Shown: positions 7,654 through 15,096 of the stretch, one piece after another | Numbering within the stretch: position 1 is the first letter of the stretch | How the letters are laid out: every line of letters begins with the position of its first letter | Assembly (NCBI GenBank): GCA_034434635.1 | Contig: DAOTYX010000034.1 | Location: 1 to 32,706, forward strand | DNA: 32,706 nt | From: DAOTYX01 sp034434635 | GTDB taxonomy: Bacteria > Chloroflexota > Anaerolineae > B4-G1 > DUEL01 | Reading direction: 5' to 3' | Made by a program: the position numbers and the translations under genes | The notes under the pieces: model-generated | The model's input: only the letters and a program-made list of their open reading frames with translations | Told to the model about the DNA's origin: nothing | The model's database searches: none

Positions 7654-7712
7654 CGGAGTCGAGGCTTCAGCCGGTTTGAGCCACGTCTGCCCCGGCTGAA
7701 GCCTCGACTCCG
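7654..7712. repeat. Perfect 21-bp inverted repeat with 17-nt loop
   Basis: The left arm is 7654-7674 and the right arm 7692-7712. They are exact reverse complements containing the core GAGGCTTCAGCCGG / CCGGCTGAAGCCTC. The loop is 7675-7691. It lies about 45 bp upstream of the penicillin-binding protein promoter. Length, symmetry and intergenic position suggest a REP-like or miniature mobile palindrome. It could also act as a bidirectional terminator, but no T-tract is present. Confidence 0.8.
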
Positions 7713-7758
7713 TCCCCAGATTGGGATTTGCTTCGAAACCCCTCAGATCCGACCACCC

Positions 7759-7786
7759 TTGACACCCCTTACCCCGATGCTATAAT
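7759..7786 (+). promoter_or_regulatory. Consensus sigma70-type promoter of the penicillin-binding protein gene
   Basis: TTGACA (7759-7764) and TATAAT (7781-7786) are both perfect consensus hexamers separated by 16 bp, and the -10 is preceded by TGC as in an extended -10. Transcription should begin near 7793, leaving a leader of about 27 nt that is almost entirely a hairpin. Confidence 0.85.
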
Positions 7787-7790
7787 CCGC

Positions 7791-7818
7791 ACCAGCCGCC
7801 GGATAGCCCGCGGCTGGT
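7791..7818 (+). promoter_or_regulatory. 5'-terminal mRNA hairpin next to the start codon
   Basis: ACCAGCCGC (7791-7799) pairs perfectly with GCGGCTGGT (7810-7818) around a 10-nt loop. It begins at the predicted transcription start and ends one base before the ATG at 7820. The right arm contains the only ribosome-binding-like sequence (GGTGAT). It could stabilise the mRNA or limit translation initiation. No experimental role is known to me. Confidence 0.5.
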
Positions 7819-7819
7819 G

Positions 7820-10800
7820 ATGGTTATGAACCCGACAAGACAGAACCCACAGCCAGGGGAGACCCGCCCCACTCGTTCTCCTCTGGATCCTGACGAGGTA
7901 GAGACCGCCCCTTTGCCCGGACGGAGGGGCAGTCCCACGACCCCGTCTCCCCGCATCGCCACGGGGATGACCCCCACGGCGGGGCTGCCGCGTCCCGTCC
8001 CCCCGCCGCAGCGACCGGGCTACGTTCCCCGCCCGCCAGCCGGCCCGCCTCGTCCGCCCGCCGCGCTGTCGCCAGGCCCCCGCCACCGGGAGCGGGGCTC
8101 ATGCACCCTGACTTCGTTCTTTATCCTGGCCATCGTCGTCGTCCTGCTCTTCATGCTTGCCTTCGCCACCGTCGTCGCCGGCTACGCTATCATCGCCGCG
8201 CAACTCCCCCCGCCGGAGGAACTGATCGCCCGCCAATCGGTCTTCGTCAGTTCCAACATTTACGACCGCGAGGGCAACCTGCTCTACGAGGTGGTGGACC
8301 CGCAGGGCGGGCGGCGTACCTACGTCCCCCTCGACCGCATCAGTCCCTACCTCATCCAGGCCACCATCGCCACCGAGGACGCCGACTTCTACCGTCATCC
8401 CGGCTTCGACCCCATCGCCGTGCTCAAGGCGCTCTACCGCAACCTGCGGGCCGGAGAGACGGTATCGGGCGGCTCGACGATCACCCAGCAACTGGCGCGC
8501 AACCTGCTGCTCTCGCCGGAGGAGCGAATGCAGCAGACCGCCTGGCGGAAGATCCGCGAGGTCGTCCTCGCCTACGAGATCACCCGTCGCTACCCGCGCA
8601 ACACCATCCTGGAGATCTACCTCAACGAGATCAACTACGGCAACCTGGCCTACGGCGTGGAGGCAGCGGCGGAGACCTACTTCGGTGTGCATGCCTCCGA
8701 ACTGACCCTGGCGCAGGCCTCCTTCCTGGCCGGCCTGCCCCAGTCGCCGGCTACCTACGACATCTTCGCCGGCGGACGGGAGCGGGCGCTGGCCCGCCAT
8801 CAGGACGTGCTGCGGCTGATGGTGGAACAGGGGTACATCAGCCAGGCTCAGGCCGCCGCAGCCGCCGCCGAGATCGCCGCCTACGAGTTCCACCCGCCAA
8901 CACCCGGCGACCACATCACCGCGCCGCACTTCGTCGTCTACGTGCGACAGGTGGTGGAGGCGACCTACGGGCCGGAGGCGCTCTACCGCGGCAGCGGCCT
9001 GCGCATCTACACCACCCTCGACCCCGACCTGCAGGCCCTGGCCGAGCGCACCGTCGCCGCACAGGTGGCCAACCTGGCCGATCATCACGCCACCAACGGG
9101 GCGCTGGTGGCCATCGAGCCGTCCACCGGCCACATCCTGGCCATGGTCGGCAGCGCCGACTATTACAGCGAGACGATTGACGGGCAGGTCAACGTCGCCC
9201 TCGCCGAGCGACAACCCGGCTCCGCCATCAAGCCGCTCACCTACGTCGCTGCCTTCGAGCGCGGCTGGACCCCCGCCACGCTGATCTGGGACATCCCCAC
9301 CTCCTTCCCCGACGGAGCGAACCCGCCCTACACGCCGCGCAACTACGATGGCCGCTTCCACGGTCCGCTGCGCATGCGCGACGCGCTGGCCAACTCCTTC
9401 AACATCCCCGCCGTGCGCGCGCTGCAGTTCGTCGGCGTCCCCGGCCTGCAGGAGATGGCCGCCCGTCTCGGCATCACCACCTTCACCCGCCAGGATTACG
9501 GCCTCAGCCTGACCCTGGGCGGCGGCGAGGTGCGGCTGCTGGAACTGACCGGAGCCTACGCCGTCTTCGCCAACGGCGGCGTGCGCGTGCCTCCCTCCCC
9601 CATCCTGCGCATTGAGGACCCCAACGGCAACGTGCTGGTGGACAACAGCCACCCCACAGGTGTACAGGTCATCCGCCCTGAACACGCCTACCTGATCAGC
9701 AGCGTCCTCTCCGACCCGCTGGCCCGCTGCATGGCCTTCCGCTGCCCCAACTCGCTGGAACTCTCCCGGCCCGCCGCGGCCAAGACCGGGACGACCAACG
9801 ACTACCGGGACGCCTGGACGGTGGGCTACACCCCCGACCTGGTGACCGGGGTTTGGGTGGGCAACTCTGACAACAGCGAGATGGACAACGTGGCCGGGTC
9901 TATGGGGGCCGCGCCCATCTGGCACGACTTTATGGAAGCGGCGCTGGCCAGCACCCCCGTCCGCGATTTCACCCGCCCTGCGGGTGTGGTGGAGATGGAA
10001 ATCTGCGCCTCCTCCGGCACCCAGCCCAGCCCCTATTGCCCCAACCACCGCACCGAGTTCTTCGCCGCCGACCAGCCGCCGCTGGACGCCACGCACGACT
10101 GGTACCAGATGTGCAACAACCAGGTGATGGTCGTCATCACCGACACGCAAGGGTACCAGTGGCTCACCACCGACCCCGTCGGCATCGAGTGGGCGCAGAC
10201 CCACCTGGGTGGGCTGCCGCTGGCTCCTCCCGGCACCTGCGGGGGCGCCACGACCCCTCAGCCGGGCATGGCGGTCGTCCAGATCACCTACCCGAACCTC
10301 GACACGCCGGTCTCCGGACTGGTGCCGGTCATCGGCACGGTGATCGTGCCTGACTTCAACCGGTACGACGTCCAGTACGGCGTGGGCACGAACCCGCAGG
10401 GCTGGGGTTGGATCAGCGGGCCACATCTGGCGCAGGTGCAGGACGGCCAGATCACGATATGGGACACCACCCATCTGGCCCCCGGCGTCTACACCCTGCG
10501 CGTGACCGCCTGGGACAACCGCGGCAACGCCTACCAGGGGCTGGCCCAGTGCATCGTCGGCTCACCCACACCGATACCTACCGACACCCCCTGGCCGACA
10601 TTCACCCCCTGGCCCACCGACACCCCGTGGGTCACCGACACGCCCTGGCCCACCGACACGCCCTGGCCCACCGACACCCCCTGGCCCACCGACACCCCCT
10701 GGCCCACGCCGCCGCCGACGGAGACCGCCACCCCGCTCCCTCCGCCCACCGACACGCCTCCGCCCATGCCGACCACGGAACCGCCAACCGAGACGCCAGC

Positions 10801-10831
10801 AGAACCGACTCCCACACCTACACCGGGATGA
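7820..10831 (+). CDS. Class A penicillin-binding protein (PBP1a-like), bifunctional
   Basis: A protein of about 1003 residues that polymerises lipid II and cross-links peptidoglycan. Parts in order: Pro-rich cytoplasmic tail (1-95), one TM helix (about 98-128), GT51 transglycosylase domain with TEDADFYRHPGFD (Glu at about 186), GGSTITQQLARNL and the IREVVLAYEITRRYPRNTILEIYLNEI segment, then the transpeptidase domain with nucleophile Ser in PGSAIKPLTY (about 467-476), SFN (about 526-528) and KTGTTNDYRDAW (about 655-666). After it come an Ig-like domain (about 820-905) and a Thr/Pro tail of TDTPWP hexapeptide repeats. The tail may span or bind the wall. GTG 7817, ATG 7820 and ATG 7826 are all possible starts. 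The promoter and a 5' hairpin lie directly upstream. The catalytic residues all appear intact. Confidence 0.95.
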   Translation: MVMNPTRQNPQPGETRPTRSPLDPDEVETAPLPGRRGSPTTPSPRIATGMTPTAGLPRPVPPPQRPGYVPRPPAGPPRPPAALSPGPRHRERGSCTLTSFFILAIVVVLLFMLAFATVVAGYAIIAAQLPPPEELIARQSVFVSSNIYDREGNLLYEVVDPQGGRRTYVPLDRISPYLIQATIATEDADFYRHPGFDPIAVLKALYRNLRAGETVSGGSTITQQLARNLLLSPEERMQQTAWRKIREVVLAYEITRRYPRNTILEIYLNEINYGNLAYGVEAAAETYFGVHASELTLAQASFLAGLPQSPATYDIFAGGRERALARHQDVLRLMVEQGYISQAQAAAAAAEIAAYEFHPPTPGDHITAPHFVVYVRQVVEATYGPEALYRGSGLRIYTTLDPDLQALAERTVAAQVANLADHHATNGALVAIEPSTGHILAMVGSADYYSETIDGQVNVALAERQPGSAIKPLTYVAAFERGWTPATLIWDIPTSFPDGANPPYTPRNYDGRFHGPLRMRDALANSFNIPAVRALQFVGVPGLQEMAARLGITTFTRQDYGLSLTLGGGEVRLLELTGAYAVFANGGVRVPPSPILRIEDPNGNVLVDNSHPTGVQVIRPEHAYLISSVLSDPLARCMAFRCPNSLELSRPAAAKTGTTNDYRDAWTVGYTPDLVTGVWVGNSDNSEMDNVAGSMGAAPIWHDFMEAALASTPVRDFTRPAGVVEMEICASSGTQPSPYCPNHRTEFFAADQPPLDATHDWYQMCNNQVMVVITDTQGYQWLTTDPVGIEWAQTHLGGLPLAPPGTCGGATTPQPGMAVVQITYPNLDTPVSGLVPVIGTVIVPDFNRYDVQYGVGTNPQGWGWISGPHLAQVQDGQITIWDTTHLAPGVYTLRVTAWDNRGNAYQGLAQCIVGSPTPIPTDTPWPTFTPWPTDTPWVTDTPWPTDTPWPTDTPWPTDTPWPTPPPTETATPLPPPTDTPPPMPTTEPPTETPAEPTPTPTPG
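10580..10705 (+). repeat. 18-bp tandem repeat, seven copies, in the PBP tail
   Basis: Seven units of consensus ACCGACACCCCCTGGCCC run head to tail and encode the hexapeptide T-D-T-P-W-P. The first three copies have diverged (TFTPWP, TDTPWV), while the last four are identical or differ at one silent base, a sign of recent copy-number change by slippage. Confidence 0.9.
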
Positions 10832-10838
10832 CCCACCG

Positions 10839-12272
10839 TTGACCACAGACCACAGACCACGGACCACGGACCACGGCTCGCAGACCGCGCCTGCCTACCT
10901 TGCCAACTCGTCCAGGAGATGGGGGGTACTGCTGGCGGTCGGCCTGGGCACCTTCATGTCGGCGCTGGACGGCAGCGTCGTCAACACCATCCTGCCAGTG
11001 CTGAACCGCTACTTCGGCGGGGACGTCGCCTCCATCGAATGGGTGACGGTGGTTTACCTGCTGGTGCTCAGCGGGCTGCTGCTCAGTTTCGGCCGGCTGG
11101 GGGACCTGCACGGCCACAAGGCGGTCTACGTCTGGGGCTTCGGCATCTTCGTGCTCGGCTCGGTCCTGTGCAGCCTGGCCCCGACGGTGTGGACGCTGGT
11201 GGCCTTTCGGGCGTTGCAGGCGCTGGGCGCAGCGATGCTGGCGTCCAACGCCCCGGCCATCCTCACCGCCAACTTCGCCCCCGCGCAGCGCGGCCAGGCG
11301 TTGGGGATGCAGGCGACGATGACCTACCTGGGGTTGACCGTGGGGCCGTCGCTGGGTGGTCTTCTGACCGAGCGGCTCGGCTGGCAGGCAGTCTTCTACA
11401 TCAACGTCCCGGTGGGGCTGGCCGCGCTGCTGCTCAGCCTGCGGCTCATCCCGCAAGACCCTCCTGCCACTCAGGGTGAACGGTTCGACCTGGCCGGCGC
11501 GGCGACCTTCACCGCCGGCCTGGTAGCGCTGCTGCTGGGGCTGAACCGCGGCCACGATTGGGGGTGGAGCTCAGCAGGGGTGCTGGCACTGCTGGCTTCG
11601 GCGTTGCTGCTGCTGACCGCCTTCGTCCTCATCGAGCAGCGTGTGGCCAGTCCCATGCTCGACCTGAGCCTGTTCCGTCGTCGCCTCTTCTCCGCCTCCG
11701 TCGCCAGCGCCGTCCTCAACTACATCGCCCTCTACAGCATCACCTTTCTTCTGCCGTTCTACCTGATGCAGGGCCGTGCTCTCAATCCGGCGCAGGCCGG
11801 GCTGCTGCTGACCACTCAACCGCTGGTGATGGCGATCACCGCCCCGCTGAGCGGCACGCTTTCGGACCGCATCGGCTCCCGGCTGCCCAGCACGGTGGGC
11901 ATGGGGATATTGGCGGTCGGGCTGCTGCTGCTCTCGCGGCTGGGCCCGGCCTCCCCCCTGAGCCAGACCACGAGGGCACTGGCGGTCACCGGGCTGGGCA
12001 TTGGCATCTTCGTCTCGCCCAACAACAGCGCGCTGATGGGCTCCGCGCCCCGTCACCGCCAGGGCGTCGCCGCCGCCACCCTGGCGACAGCGCGCAACAC
12101 CGGGATGGTGCTGGGCGTGGGTATGGCCGGGGCGATCTTCGCCACAGTGATCACCCACGGACAGGCCATCGGTGCCGCCACCCCGCTCTTCGACGCCGTC
12201 TCCGCCGGCTTCCTGGCCGCCGTCGGCGCGGCCTGCCTGGGCGCGCTGACCTCGGCCGTGCGCGGCAACTGA
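10839..12272 (+). CDS. MFS drug exporter, DHA2 family (EmrB/QacA type, 14 TM)
   Basis: A hydrophobic protein of up to 477 residues with about 14 predicted helices. Signature motifs are LDGSVVNTILP in helix 1 (motif D1), GRLGDLHGHK in the loop after helix 2 (motif A) and GLTVGPSLGG in helix 5 (antiporter motif C). These identify a proton-coupled antiporter that exports drugs or amphipathic metabolites. Helix 1 starts near residue 28, and the only start codon upstream of it in frame is a TTG at 10839, immediately before a GACCACR tandem repeat, so the first ~13 residues are repeat-encoded. The gene begins 7 nt after the PBP stop and may be co-transcribed. No regulator gene is adjacent. The substrate is unknown; the start is uncertain. 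Confidence 0.9.
   Translation: MTTDHRPRTTDHGSQTAPAYLANSSRRWGVLLAVGLGTFMSALDGSVVNTILPVLNRYFGGDVASIEWVTVVYLLVLSGLLLSFGRLGDLHGHKAVYVWGFGIFVLGSVLCSLAPTVWTLVAFRALQALGAAMLASNAPAILTANFAPAQRGQALGMQATMTYLGLTVGPSLGGLLTERLGWQAVFYINVPVGLAALLLSLRLIPQDPPATQGERFDLAGAATFTAGLVALLLGLNRGHDWGWSSAGVLALLASALLLLTAFVLIEQRVASPMLDLSLFRRRLFSASVASAVLNYIALYSITFLLPFYLMQGRALNPAQAGLLLTTQPLVMAITAPLSGTLSDRIGSRLPSTVGMGILAVGLLLLSRLGPASPLSQTTRALAVTGLGIGIFVSPNNSALMGSAPRHRQGVAAATLATARNTGMVLGVGMAGAIFATVITHGQAIGAATPLFDAVSAGFLAAVGAACLGALTSAVRGN
10841..10875 (+). repeat. 7-bp tandem repeat (GACCACR x5)
   Basis: Two copies of GACCACA followed by three of GACCACG lie between the PBP stop codon and the conserved part of the MFS exporter. 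The array is translated as the start of the exporter if the TTG at 10839 is used. Confidence 0.85.
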
Positions 12273-12305
12273 GCCCGTGTGTTCCTTTCCCCCATTCGCT
12301 GGCTA

Positions 12306-12314
12306 TGGTATAAT
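12306..12314 (+). promoter_or_regulatory. Extended -10 promoter element
   Basis: TGGTATAAT is a perfect extended -10 (TGnTATAAT). No good -35 is present at the expected distance, which extended -10 promoters tolerate. Transcription would start near 12321, upstream of the GTG at 12351 and downstream of the earlier in-frame ATG-like start at 12279, which it therefore excludes. Confidence 0.7.
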
Positions 12315-12350
12315 CGGTTGTATGCCACCGACTTCCAAGAGGAGCGGTCT

Positions 12351-13769
12351 GTGAGACGCGCCCGCTTCACGCGGCGACAGCGCCAGATACTGATCCTGAT
12401 GAGCATCAGCGTGCTCGTGGTGTTCGGGCTGATGGGCTTCAGCGTGTTCTACGTCATGCGCCAATCCCCCACCCCCGCGCCCGCCACCAACACCCCCCCG
12501 CCGCTCTCGCCGCTGCATACCGCGACGCCGGGCACCGTCTCCCCAGGCCCCTCTCCCACCCCTTCACCTCGCCCCACGGCTGTCCCCACCCCCCTTTCGC
12601 AACTGCAGAGCGCGCGAGTGGTCAACGAACTGACCCAGATCGTGGCCGGCGTGCGCGACCTGCCCGCAGTGGAGCAGATCCCGGTAACCTTCCCTACCGC
12701 CCGTGAGGTCGCCATCGGCCTGTTGCAGCGTTACCAGGAAGAGCAACCCCAGCAGGAATTGACACTCCCGATCGCCCTGGGGTTGATCCCACCGCTGGAC
12801 CCCCTGCCGCTGCCCGATGTGACCGCACAGGCAGCGCACATCTCCAGCCGCTACCTGCCCGCCGAGCGACAGATCCTCATCGTCGTCAGCCGCAGCCCCA
12901 CCACCGCCGACGACGAAAGGTCGCTGGTGCGGGCCATTGCCCGTGCGCTGCTGGATCAGCAGTTCAGCCTGGCGACACTGACTCCCTGCCAGCCGACCAC
13001 CGACGCCGCGCTGGCCCTGCGAGCGCTGGTCGAAGGGGACGCTGTACTCACCACTGCCCGCTACGCCAACCCCCAGCCCGCTCCCACCGACCTGGAGCAT
13101 CTGGCGCAGATGGCCGCCGACGCCGAGGAACCCACCTACGCCGCCCTGGCCGACAACGCCGCTTTCGCCCGGCTGCGTCTCTTCCCCTACCGGGAGGGGG
13201 CGCAGTTCGTCGCTGCGCTGTACGACAGCGGCAGATGGGCGGCAGTCAACCGCGCCTACGCGCGCCCCCCTTGCTCCACTGAACAGGTGCTGCACCCGGA
13301 GCGATACACGGCCGCCGCGCAGACGCAGGTGGTGGCTATGCCCGACCTGGGGCCGGTGTTGGGAGAAGGCTGGCGGCTGCTGCGGCGAGACACGATGGGA
13401 GAGCTGCTCATCGGCCTGCATCTGGCCAGCCATCTGGCAGACGAAGCGACGGCCTGGGAAGCCGCCGACGGTTGGGCTGGCGACATGCTGACGCTCTGGC
13501 AGCGGGAAGACGGCGCTTCGCTCATCGCCTGGCGCACCGCCTGGGACAGCCAGCAGGACGCCGTAGCCTTTGAGCAGGCCTACACCCGGCTGGTGCCCCA
13601 CTTCCGCGTGCCGCCCCTTCTCCTTGTCGAGACCCCCTTCGGCCTGCCGGGCCGGCTGTGGACGGGCGCTGCCGGCGCCGCCTACCTGGCCCGCTCCGGG
13701 CGCATGGTCACCGTGGTCTGGGGGGCGGACGCCGAGACCGTCGTCGCCGTGGCCGAGGTGCTGCCATAG
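12351..13769 (+). CDS. Membrane-anchored protein resembling an HExxH metallopeptidase with the zinc site lost
   Basis: A 472-residue protein: basic N-terminus, TM helix (about 13-35), Pro/Thr linker (38-82), then an extracellular domain. The GTG at 12351 has GAGGAG 6 nt upstream and lies after the promoter. The extracellular part matches, from memory, a family whose members carry VHELTHALQDQHFDL followed by a VEGDA motif and PPxSTEQILHPxKY. Here the corresponding stretch is LVRAIARALLDQQFSL (192-207), so the zinc-binding HExxH is RAIAR (194-198). VEGDA (227-231) and PPCSTEQVLHPERY (306-319) remain. Hence probably a catalytically dead peptidase used for binding. It heads a unit with the DUF218, HD-domain and LysM genes. 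The family link is inference; the absence of HExxH is directly visible. Confidence 0.75.
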   Translation: MRRARFTRRQRQILILMSISVLVVFGLMGFSVFYVMRQSPTPAPATNTPPPLSPLHTATPGTVSPGPSPTPSPRPTAVPTPLSQLQSARVVNELTQIVAGVRDLPAVEQIPVTFPTAREVAIGLLQRYQEEQPQQELTLPIALGLIPPLDPLPLPDVTAQAAHISSRYLPAERQILIVVSRSPTTADDERSLVRAIARALLDQQFSLATLTPCQPTTDAALALRALVEGDAVLTTARYANPQPAPTDLEHLAQMAADAEEPTYAALADNAAFARLRLFPYREGAQFVAALYDSGRWAAVNRAYARPPCSTEQVLHPERYTAAAQTQVVAMPDLGPVLGEGWRLLRRDTMGELLIGLHLASHLADEATAWEAADGWAGDMLTLWQREDGASLIAWRTAWDSQQDAVAFEQAYTRLVPHFRVPPLLLVETPFGLPGRLWTGAAGAAYLARSGRMVTVVWGADAETVVAVAEVLP

Positions 13770-13772
13770 AGA

Positions 13773-13795
13773 GTCGGCAGACTGAGCAGGTTCAG
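13773..13795 (-). repeat. Dispersed 23-bp repeat copy
   Basis: It lies between the stop at 13769 and the DUF218 start. It is 21 of 23 identical to the reverse complement of 7472-7494; the longest shared block is GAGCAGGTTCAG. It shows that the sequence is scattered in intergenic spacers. Confidence 0.65.
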
Positions 13796-13816
13796 CAAAT
13801 AGCGCAGAGAGGGCAG

Positions 13817-14506
13817 ATGGGAAGGACACGTCGCCACAGGAATCCGCTCCGCCCGCTGACGGTTGCCGTTCTGCTCATCGGCACAGGGGCGCTGCTGGGC
13901 CTGCCGGCCTGGACGCTGAGCGGGCGCTTTCAAGGGCGCATCTACAGCGATGCGCAGGAGGTGCCCGAGCGGGCCGTGGCGCTGGTCTTCGGCGCAGGCT
14001 ACTGGCCCAACGGCGCTCCCAGCGACGTGCTGCGGGACCGCGTAGAGGCGGCAGCGGAACTCTACCGCGCTGGCCGGGTGCGCCTGCTGCTCTTCAGCGG
14101 CGACAACCGTTTCGTCGAGTACAATGAGCCGGAGAAGATGCGGGAGGTAGCCCTGAGCCTGGGCCTGCCGGATGAGGCCATCGTCCTGGACTACGCCGGC
14201 CGGCGCACTTACGACAGTTGCTACCGGGCGCGGGCGATCTTCGGCCTGCAAGAGGTGGTGCTGGTCACGCAGCGCTACCACCTGCCCCGCGCGCTCTACA
14301 CCTGCCAGGGGCTGGGGTTGGACGCGGTGGGATACGTCGCCGACCGGCGCCCCTACGTGCACAGCGCCTGGTACTGGACCCGCGAGGTGCCCGCGCTATG
14401 GCTGGCCTGGTGGGACGTGCGGGTCCGTCGCCCCCTGCCGGTGCTGGGCGAGCCGATACCGATCCTGGACCGGCACATTCAGACCCCGGATCCTCAAGGA
14501 GGATGA
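13817..14506 (+). CDS. SanA/YdcF-family DUF218 membrane protein
   Basis: A 229-residue protein with a basic N-terminus and one TM helix (about 12-35), followed by a DUF218 domain. Seen motifs are VALVFGAGYWPNGAPSDVLRDRVEAAAELYRAG (54-86), LLLFSGDN (90-97), YAGRRTYDSCYRARAIFG (126-143) and LVTQRYHLPRAL (149-160), which match the SanA (vancomycin exclusion) subgroup. The E. coli homologue affects envelope permeability; DUF218 proteins are thought to bind nucleotides or envelope precursors, but their reaction is not settled. An ATG at 13817 is preceded by GAGAGGG, a short spacing. The domain faces outside if the helix is an uncleaved anchor. Its stop is 3 nt before the HD-domain gene, whose Shine-Dalgarno lies inside this coding sequence. 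Confidence 0.88.
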   Translation: MGRTRRHRNPLRPLTVAVLLIGTGALLGLPAWTLSGRFQGRIYSDAQEVPERAVALVFGAGYWPNGAPSDVLRDRVEAAAELYRAGRVRLLLFSGDNRFVEYNEPEKMREVALSLGLPDEAIVLDYAGRRTYDSCYRARAIFGLQEVVLVTQRYHLPRALYTCQGLGLDAVGYVADRRPYVHSAWYWTREVPALWLAWWDVRVRRPLPVLGEPIPILDRHIQTPDPQGG

Positions 14507-14509
14507 CAG

Positions 14510-15085
14510 ATGGAACCGACCCGTGAGCAGGCGTGGCAGTTGGTCAACGAGTACACCGAAAATGCCAACCTGGTCAAACATATGCTGGCGGTGGAGGCAG
14601 CGATGCGCGCCTACGCCCGCCGTTATGGGGCGGACGAGGAGACGTGGGCTGTCGTCGGGTTGCTCCACGACTTCGATTATGAGCGCTTCCCCGACGAGCA
14701 CCCGCTGGCTGGCGCGCGTATCCTGCGCGAACGGGGCTGGCCGGAGGAAATCGTCCATGCCGTCCTCTCCCATGCTGCCGAGCGCACCGGCGCGGCGCGG
14801 GAGAACCTGATGGAGAGGGTGCTCTACGCGGTGGACGATCTGACCGGCCTGATCGTCGCTGTGGCCCTGGTGCGGCCGTCGAAGGACATCCGCGAGGTCA
14901 CCGTCAAGAGCGTGAGGAACAAGTGGAAGGACCACCGCTTTGCCGCTGGCGCCCGCCGCGAGGACACCGAAGCCGGCGCGGCGGAGTTGGGCATTGACCT
15001 GTGGGAACACGTCGGCATCGTGCTGGCCGGGATGCAGGAAATCGCCGCTGAACTGGAACTGGACGGTCGTCTGGTTCGTCCATAG
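14510..15085 (+). CDS. HD-domain metal-dependent phosphohydrolase
   Basis: A 191-residue soluble protein. The HD superfamily pattern is H24 (LVKHMLAVEAAM), H53-D54 (LLHDFDYERF), H83/H88 (HAVLSHA) and D109/D110 (AVDDLTGL). This H...HD...D set binds one or two metals and hydrolyses phosphate esters of nucleotides or similar small molecules. The segment HDFDYERFPDEHP followed by GARILRERGW resembles a small HDIG-type family common in Chloroflexota and Firmicutes, with no known substrate. AAGGAGG lies 6 nt before the ATG at 14510. It is 3 nt after the DUF218 gene and 11 nt before the LysM gene, so the three are probably one transcript. Confidence 0.87.
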   Translation: MEPTREQAWQLVNEYTENANLVKHMLAVEAAMRAYARRYGADEETWAVVGLLHDFDYERFPDEHPLAGARILRERGWPEEIVHAVLSHAAERTGAARENLMERVLYAVDDLTGLIVAVALVRPSKDIREVTVKSVRNKWKDHRFAAGARREDTEAGAAELGIDLWEHVGIVLAGMQEIAAELELDGRLVRP

Positions 15086-15096
15086 AAGAAGGCTCA

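Larger units (their letters stand above)
7335..7819. other. 485-bp intergenic spacer with repeats and a promoter
   Basis: No credible gene was seen on either strand. The region must hold the promoter of the minus-strand CoA-transferase operon (none recognised) and holds a consensus promoter for the plus-strand penicillin-binding protein gene. It also contains an imperfect 17-bp inverted repeat (7427-7494), a small GGGAG/CTCCC hairpin near 7590-7601, and a perfect 21-bp inverted repeat (7654-7712). Open frames here encode low-complexity sequence without homology that I recognise. Confidence 0.7.

Noticed and set aside
7335..7819. tRNA or small RNA gene in the largest spacer
   Set aside because: No cloverleaf or TTC-type T-loop pattern was found. 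The structure present is explained by inverted repeats.
8099..10474. Long reverse-strand open frame antisense to the PBP gene
   Set aside because: It is a shadow of a highly biased GC-rich coding region. The protein is Val/Gly/Asp-rich with no recognisable domain and the plus-strand frame has all PBP motifs.
10580..10875. Tandem repeats as a possible CRISPR array
   Set aside because: The 18-bp and 7-bp units are contiguous, without spacers, and one is coding. No cas genes are near.
12279..12350. Earlier start for the pseudo-peptidase gene
   Set aside because: It lies upstream of the predicted transcription start and adds residues before the basic n-region of the TM anchor. The GTG at 12351 has GAGGAG in place.
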